From JARKQH01 sp964631605 (GTDB lineage Bacteria > Verrucomicrobiota > Verrucomicrobiia > Limisphaerales > UBA8199), in NCBI GenBank assembly GCA_964631605.1, contig CAZVYG010000035.1, forward strand, positions 1-44,744: 44,744 bases of DNA, read 5' to 3'. Shown in pieces: positions 41,702 to 44,744 of this stretch (position 1 is the stretch's first letter; the number at the start of each line of letters is the position of its first letter). The translations under genes and the position numbers were made by a program. Under the pieces are notes generated by a model. The model did no database searches. It had not been told where the DNA came from and was given only the letters and a program-made list of their open reading frames with translations.

Positions 41702-42658
41702 ATGAGCGCCTCCGTTATTGATTCTCCCCTGGATAAATCCCCGGCCGCTTCGCCCACGCCCCCGCGGGCAGCGGCGCCCGCCGAGGAGCGAAAACCGCAC
41801 ACCAAGAAGGAGCTGGCCGCGGACCACCCGACGTGGTGCCCCGGCTGCGGAGATTTTTCGGTGCTGGCGTTGTACTTCAAGCTGATCGAAAAACGGCGGC
41901 TCTGGCAGGAGAAGATCACCACGATTTCCGGGATTGGGTGTTCGAGCCGGTTTCCTTACTTCGTGCAGACGTATGGGGCGCATTACATTCATGGCCGTTC
42001 GCTGGCCTTTGCCAGTGGCATCGCCCTGTCGCGGCCGGACCTGCACGTCTTTGTGTTCGGCGGGGATGGCGACCTGTTCTCCATTGGCGGAAACCATTTC
42101 ACCCACACGGCGCGGAAGAACGTCAAGTTGACGTGCGTGGCGATGGACAACTGGGTTTATGGGCTGACGAAGAAACAGACCTCGCCGACGTCGCCGCTTG
42201 GGTTCAAGAGCAAGACGGACGTGTGGGGCGCGGTGGATTACCCGATCAATCCCGTCAAGCAGGCCCTGGCGGCGGGGGCGACGTTTGTGGCTCGAACCAC
42301 CCATTCGAATCCGAACCATGTCATGCAGATGATGGAAGCGGCGATGGATCATAACGGCTTCAGTTTCATTGAGTGCCTGAGCGAATGCGTCGAGTTTTAC
42401 GAGGGCGCCTTTGACGCGGCCAACCCGCGCAAGGGCGGGGTGTTTAACAGCGTGCCGGCAACGCACGATGTGACCGACGAGGTGGCGGCGTACCGGCTCG
42501 CCAGCGAGCCGTTTCCCGGTTATTTCGGCGTTTTTTACCAGGTCCAGCGGCCATCCAAGGGGGCGCTTGAAGCGGAACTGATCGCGGCCGCGCGGGAAAA
42601 GGTCAAGGGCTTGAAAGACTGGCAGATTTTGCAGAAGACCTTCGAGAAGATGCAGTAG
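41702..42658 (+). CDS. korB: 2-oxoacid:ferredoxin oxidoreductase, beta subunit
   Basis: A 318-residue thiamine-pyrophosphate-binding subunit partnering the gamma-alpha protein encoded upstream. Two Cys in WCPGCGDF (46 and 49) start the iron-sulfur cluster set, with a further Cys in GIGCSSRF. The TPP/Mg motif GDGDLFSIGGNHF begins at residue 121. KorB-type features include FVQTYGAHYIHGRSLAFASG. A ~30-residue Pro/Ala-rich N-terminal extension precedes the conserved part, so the true start could lie a little further in. Its presence suggests that the cell can run ferredoxin-linked oxidation of 2-oxoacids, as in microaerobic or anaerobic metabolism or a modified TCA cycle. Confidence 0.93.
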   Translation: MSASVIDSPLDKSPAASPTPPRAAAPAEERKPHTKKELAADHPTWCPGCGDFSVLALYFKLIEKRRLWQEKITTISGIGCSSRFPYFVQTYGAHYIHGRSLAFASGIALSRPDLHVFVFGGDGDLFSIGGNHFTHTARKNVKLTCVAMDNWVYGLTKKQTSPTSPLGFKSKTDVWGAVDYPINPVKQALAAGATFVARTTHSNPNHVMQMMEAAMDHNGFSFIECLSECVEFYEGAFDAANPRKGGVFNSVPATHDVTDEVAAYRLASEPFPGYFGVFYQVQRPSKGALEAELIAAAREKVKGLKDWQILQKTFEKMQ

Positions 42659-42698
42659 GCCGCCGGAGCCGCGGGCTGGAATTCGGAATGGGGAAACG

Positions 42699-44330
42699 CT
42701 ATTTGCCCTGGGCGGCGGCGGCGTCGCGGTAGCGATAGAAGGCGGCGACGAGGCTGAAGAGGATGGCCACGGCGAACGTCAGGGCGGCGTACATGAGAAA
42801 CCGGGAACTGCTCACGGAAGCATCGTGAGCGCCTTCGGCGGCGAGGGCCCGGGTAAAGCCGACGACCATGAGGTTGCCCATGGTGATGGTAAGATTCCAG
42901 AAGCCCATGATGGTGCTTTTCATCTGTGGCGCGGCTTCGCGGAAGGCGAACTCGAGGCCGGTGGTGGAGACGAGGACTTCGGCGATGGTGAGGATGATAT
43001 ACGGCAGAATCTGCCACAGGATGGAGAGTTGGGCGCCGGTTTCGATGCGCGCCTGCAACATCGCCACGACCACGTAGGAGAGGGCGGCGAGGAACATGCC
43101 GGCGGCCATGCGCCGGAGGGGGGTGGCGAGGCGTCCGAGCAGGGGATACAGCCCCCAGGTCATCACCGGGATGAGCAGCATGACGAACAGCGGATTGGCC
43201 GAGAGCATTTCTTCGGGGCCGATGGTCCAGCGCCCCAGTTGGAAGGGGATCATTTTGGCGCCCTGGAGCACCCAGGTGGAGAAGGTCTGATCAAACAAGG
43301 CCCAGAACACGGGGATCAGGGCGAAGACAAAGAGAATGGGGCTGACCGAGCGGGCGGCGGCGATTTCGGTGTCGCTGAAGCGGTTTCGGACCCCGAGCCA
43401 GAAGCCGTCGGGCATTTCCATCCGCCGGGAGAGGCTCAGGACAAAGATCAGGACATACCAGACCGCGATGGCGCCGAGCGCGGTCCAGTTCAACCAGGCC
43501 AGCCACGGGGCTTTCGAGCGGCTGAAGGCGACAAAGGCCAGCGCAGCCATGGCAAAGACCGGAATGCCGATCGAAGTCAGCAGGTTCAGCCATGAGCCGA
43601 GGCCGAACCCGCCCTGAGCGGCGTGAGCGGAGAGGAAGACTTTGAAAAAGCCGGCGGTTTTGGTGACACGAGCCGGCGGGATGCGAACGTAATACTTGGT
43701 GCCCAGCCAGAAAATCAGGGTGGCAATCGCCATGAAAATGCCCGGCACGCCGAACGCCCAGCTATAGCCGAATTGTTTGCGAATGGCGGGAATAACAAGG
43801 AACGCAAAGAAGGAACCGAGGTTGATGGACCAATAAAAAGCGGCGTAGGCTTTTTGCAGGAGGTGCCGCTGGTCGGGCTTGAACTGGTCGCCCATGAAGG
43901 CCGAGACGCAGGGCTTGATGCCGCCGGATCCAAAGGCGATCAGGGCCAGGCCGGCGTAAAGCGTCCAGGTTTTGCCCTCGAGGGTGGGGACAAAGTCGCT
44001 GGTGGCGAGCACGGCATGGCCGGCGCAGTAGGAAAGCGAAATCCAGAGAATCGTGTGGTAACGGCCCCAGAAGCGGTCGGAAACCCAGGCTCCCACCAGC
44101 GGCATAAAGTAGTTCAAGGCGCTGAACAGGGCGATGATGGTGGTGGCGTCGTCCTGGGTCTTCAGCAGGACCGTGGTGATGTACAGGGCGAGAATGCCCT
44201 TCATCCCGTAATAACTGAACCGCTCGCAAGCTTCGTTTCCGACGATGAACTTGACCTGGGGCGGCCAGCGGTTATTGGCGGGGGCGGGTCCGATTTGTCG
44301 TTCGGCGGCGGCTTGGTCCTGGGCTCGCAT
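42699..44330 (-). CDS. POT-family proton-dependent oligopeptide transporter
   Basis: A 543-residue inner-membrane protein with 12-14 hydrophobic segments. The family signature ERFSYYGMKGILALY (from residue 36) contains the ExxERF-type proton-coupling site (Glu33, Glu36), and FYWSINLGSFFAFLV matches the second PTR2 signature. It is expected to import di- and tripeptides with protons, fitting the secreted protease encoded elsewhere in the window. ATG 44328-44330 fits the family. The C-terminal ~25 residues are hydrophilic. It converges with korB after 40 bases. Confidence 0.92.
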   Translation of the reverse strand: MRAQDQAAAERQIGPAPANNRWPPQVKFIVGNEACERFSYYGMKGILALYITTVLLKTQDDATTIIALFSALNYFMPLVGAWVSDRFWGRYHTILWISLSYCAGHAVLATSDFVPTLEGKTWTLYAGLALIAFGSGGIKPCVSAFMGDQFKPDQRHLLQKAYAAFYWSINLGSFFAFLVIPAIRKQFGYSWAFGVPGIFMAIATLIFWLGTKYYVRIPPARVTKTAGFFKVFLSAHAAQGGFGLGSWLNLLTSIGIPVFAMAALAFVAFSRSKAPWLAWLNWTALGAIAVWYVLIFVLSLSRRMEMPDGFWLGVRNRFSDTEIAAARSVSPILFVFALIPVFWALFDQTFSTWVLQGAKMIPFQLGRWTIGPEEMLSANPLFVMLLIPVMTWGLYPLLGRLATPLRRMAAGMFLAALSYVVVAMLQARIETGAQLSILWQILPYIILTIAEVLVSTTGLEFAFREAAPQMKSTIMGFWNLTITMGNLMVVGFTRALAAEGAHDASVSSSRFLMYAALTFAVAILFSLVAAFYRYRDAAAAQGK

Positions 44331-44744
44331 GATAGGCTGGGGCAGGGAAAATGAGGGGCGGTCGTTGCTGGCGGAGGCCCTCAGCTCAACGGAGTCGGAT
44401 TAGATTGCCGATGTTCATTGGCGAAAATCCTCGCTGAACACGGCGCCGGGGGCAAGTCCGGATCGAGCCCGGATCGAGTCCTTCGTGCGGAAAGAGGCTT
44501 GGCAGCAATCTCGGAAGGGGGTTGAGCCTTGATCTGAAGCAACTCGTGCGCTTGGTGCGCGACGGCCGTTGCCAACCGCAGGTGCCACTTCTACCGCTGC
44601 CCCTGCCAGCCGTATCAGAACTTCCTCTTCCGCGTCCCAGGCCGGGACCTTTCGGCCAAGAGGCGCTTGCAACCAACCCCAAGCCTCAGCTGTTACGTCC
44701 CGCAGTGCCGTCGTAGGGAGTGCCGTCTTTGTTCCGAATTGGCG
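44331..44744. other. Terminal stretch without a supported gene
   Basis: About 410 bases upstream of the POT transporter. Short open frames on both strands are Pro/Arg-rich and look like GC-driven chance frames. The promoter of the transporter should be here, but I cannot identify it with confidence. Confidence 0.3.

Noticed and set aside
44386..44716. Small open frames at the window end
   Set aside because: Three overlapping frames on both strands, Pro/Arg-rich, with no start context or family resemblance.
1..44744. CRISPR arrays, insertion sequences, prophage genes
   Set aside because: No regularly spaced direct repeats, transposase motifs, integrase or phage structural genes were seen on either strand.

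Overview
This window looks like a chromosomal piece of a GC-rich member of the Verrucomicrobiota, probably the Limisphaerales/Pedosphaera side. I infer this from a pseudopilin with the typical FTLIELLVVIAIIAILA leader, giant secreted proteins with autotransporter-associated beta-strand repeats, repeated use of one ~70-residue C-terminal domain, weak Shine-Dalgarno sites and a XylR-like AraC regulator beside sugar genes. No search was run, so the taxonomy is an inference.

Layout. (1) 1-53: 3' part of a tRNA-Phe. (2) 476-25291, all on the + strand: an accessory region that reads as a carbohydrate-acquisition locus. It holds a giant beta-strand-repeat surface protein, a pseudopilin, a secreted FAD-dependent oxidoreductase, two tandem paralogous secreted proteins of unknown function, a five-module enzyme (CBM32-like, Ig-like plus GH9-like, lamin-tail, SGNH esterase), a XylR-type regulator, a hexuronate-type MFS transporter, a second FAD-dependent oxidoreductase without signal peptide, and a GH43-like beta-propeller lipoprotein. 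The three genes from 8506 to 18841 are joined by ATGA stop/start overlaps. (3) 25340-27090: a LOG-family protein (-) and a PfkB sugar kinase (+), divergent. (4) 27116-27763: a palindromic repeat, then a strongly structured stretch that could be a leader RNA with a terminator-like hairpin just before prs. (5) 27764-31695: housekeeping operon prs, rplY/ctc, pth, rpsF, ssb, rplI, closed by a clear intrinsic terminator; rpsR is not in its usual place. (6) 31825-36597 on the - strand: a PAS protein with two cysteine clusters, then a large secreted reprolysin-like metalloprotease. (7) 36944-38439: a secreted alpha/beta hydrolase split by a frame change next to long G tracts. (8) 38492-39647: a small coiled-coil protein (-) and a HAD phosphatase (+). 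(9) 39837-42658: 2-oxoacid:ferredoxin oxidoreductase korA (gamma-alpha fusion) and korB behind a good sigma-70-type promoter with a dyad in its spacer. (10) 42699-44330: POT-family peptide transporter (-). The last ~410 bases hold no gene I can support.

How it may work together (inference). Secreted enzymes of region 2 would bind, de-esterify, oxidise and cut a polysaccharide outside the cytoplasm; the MFS transporter would import an acidic sugar; the cytosolic FAD enzyme would process it; and the XylR-like protein would sense a sugar and switch the genes. The most novel parts are the two tandem ~1,080-1,120-residue paralogs with internally duplicated halves, the multi-enzyme fusion after them, the shared C-terminal domain on six proteins, and the structured leader before prs.
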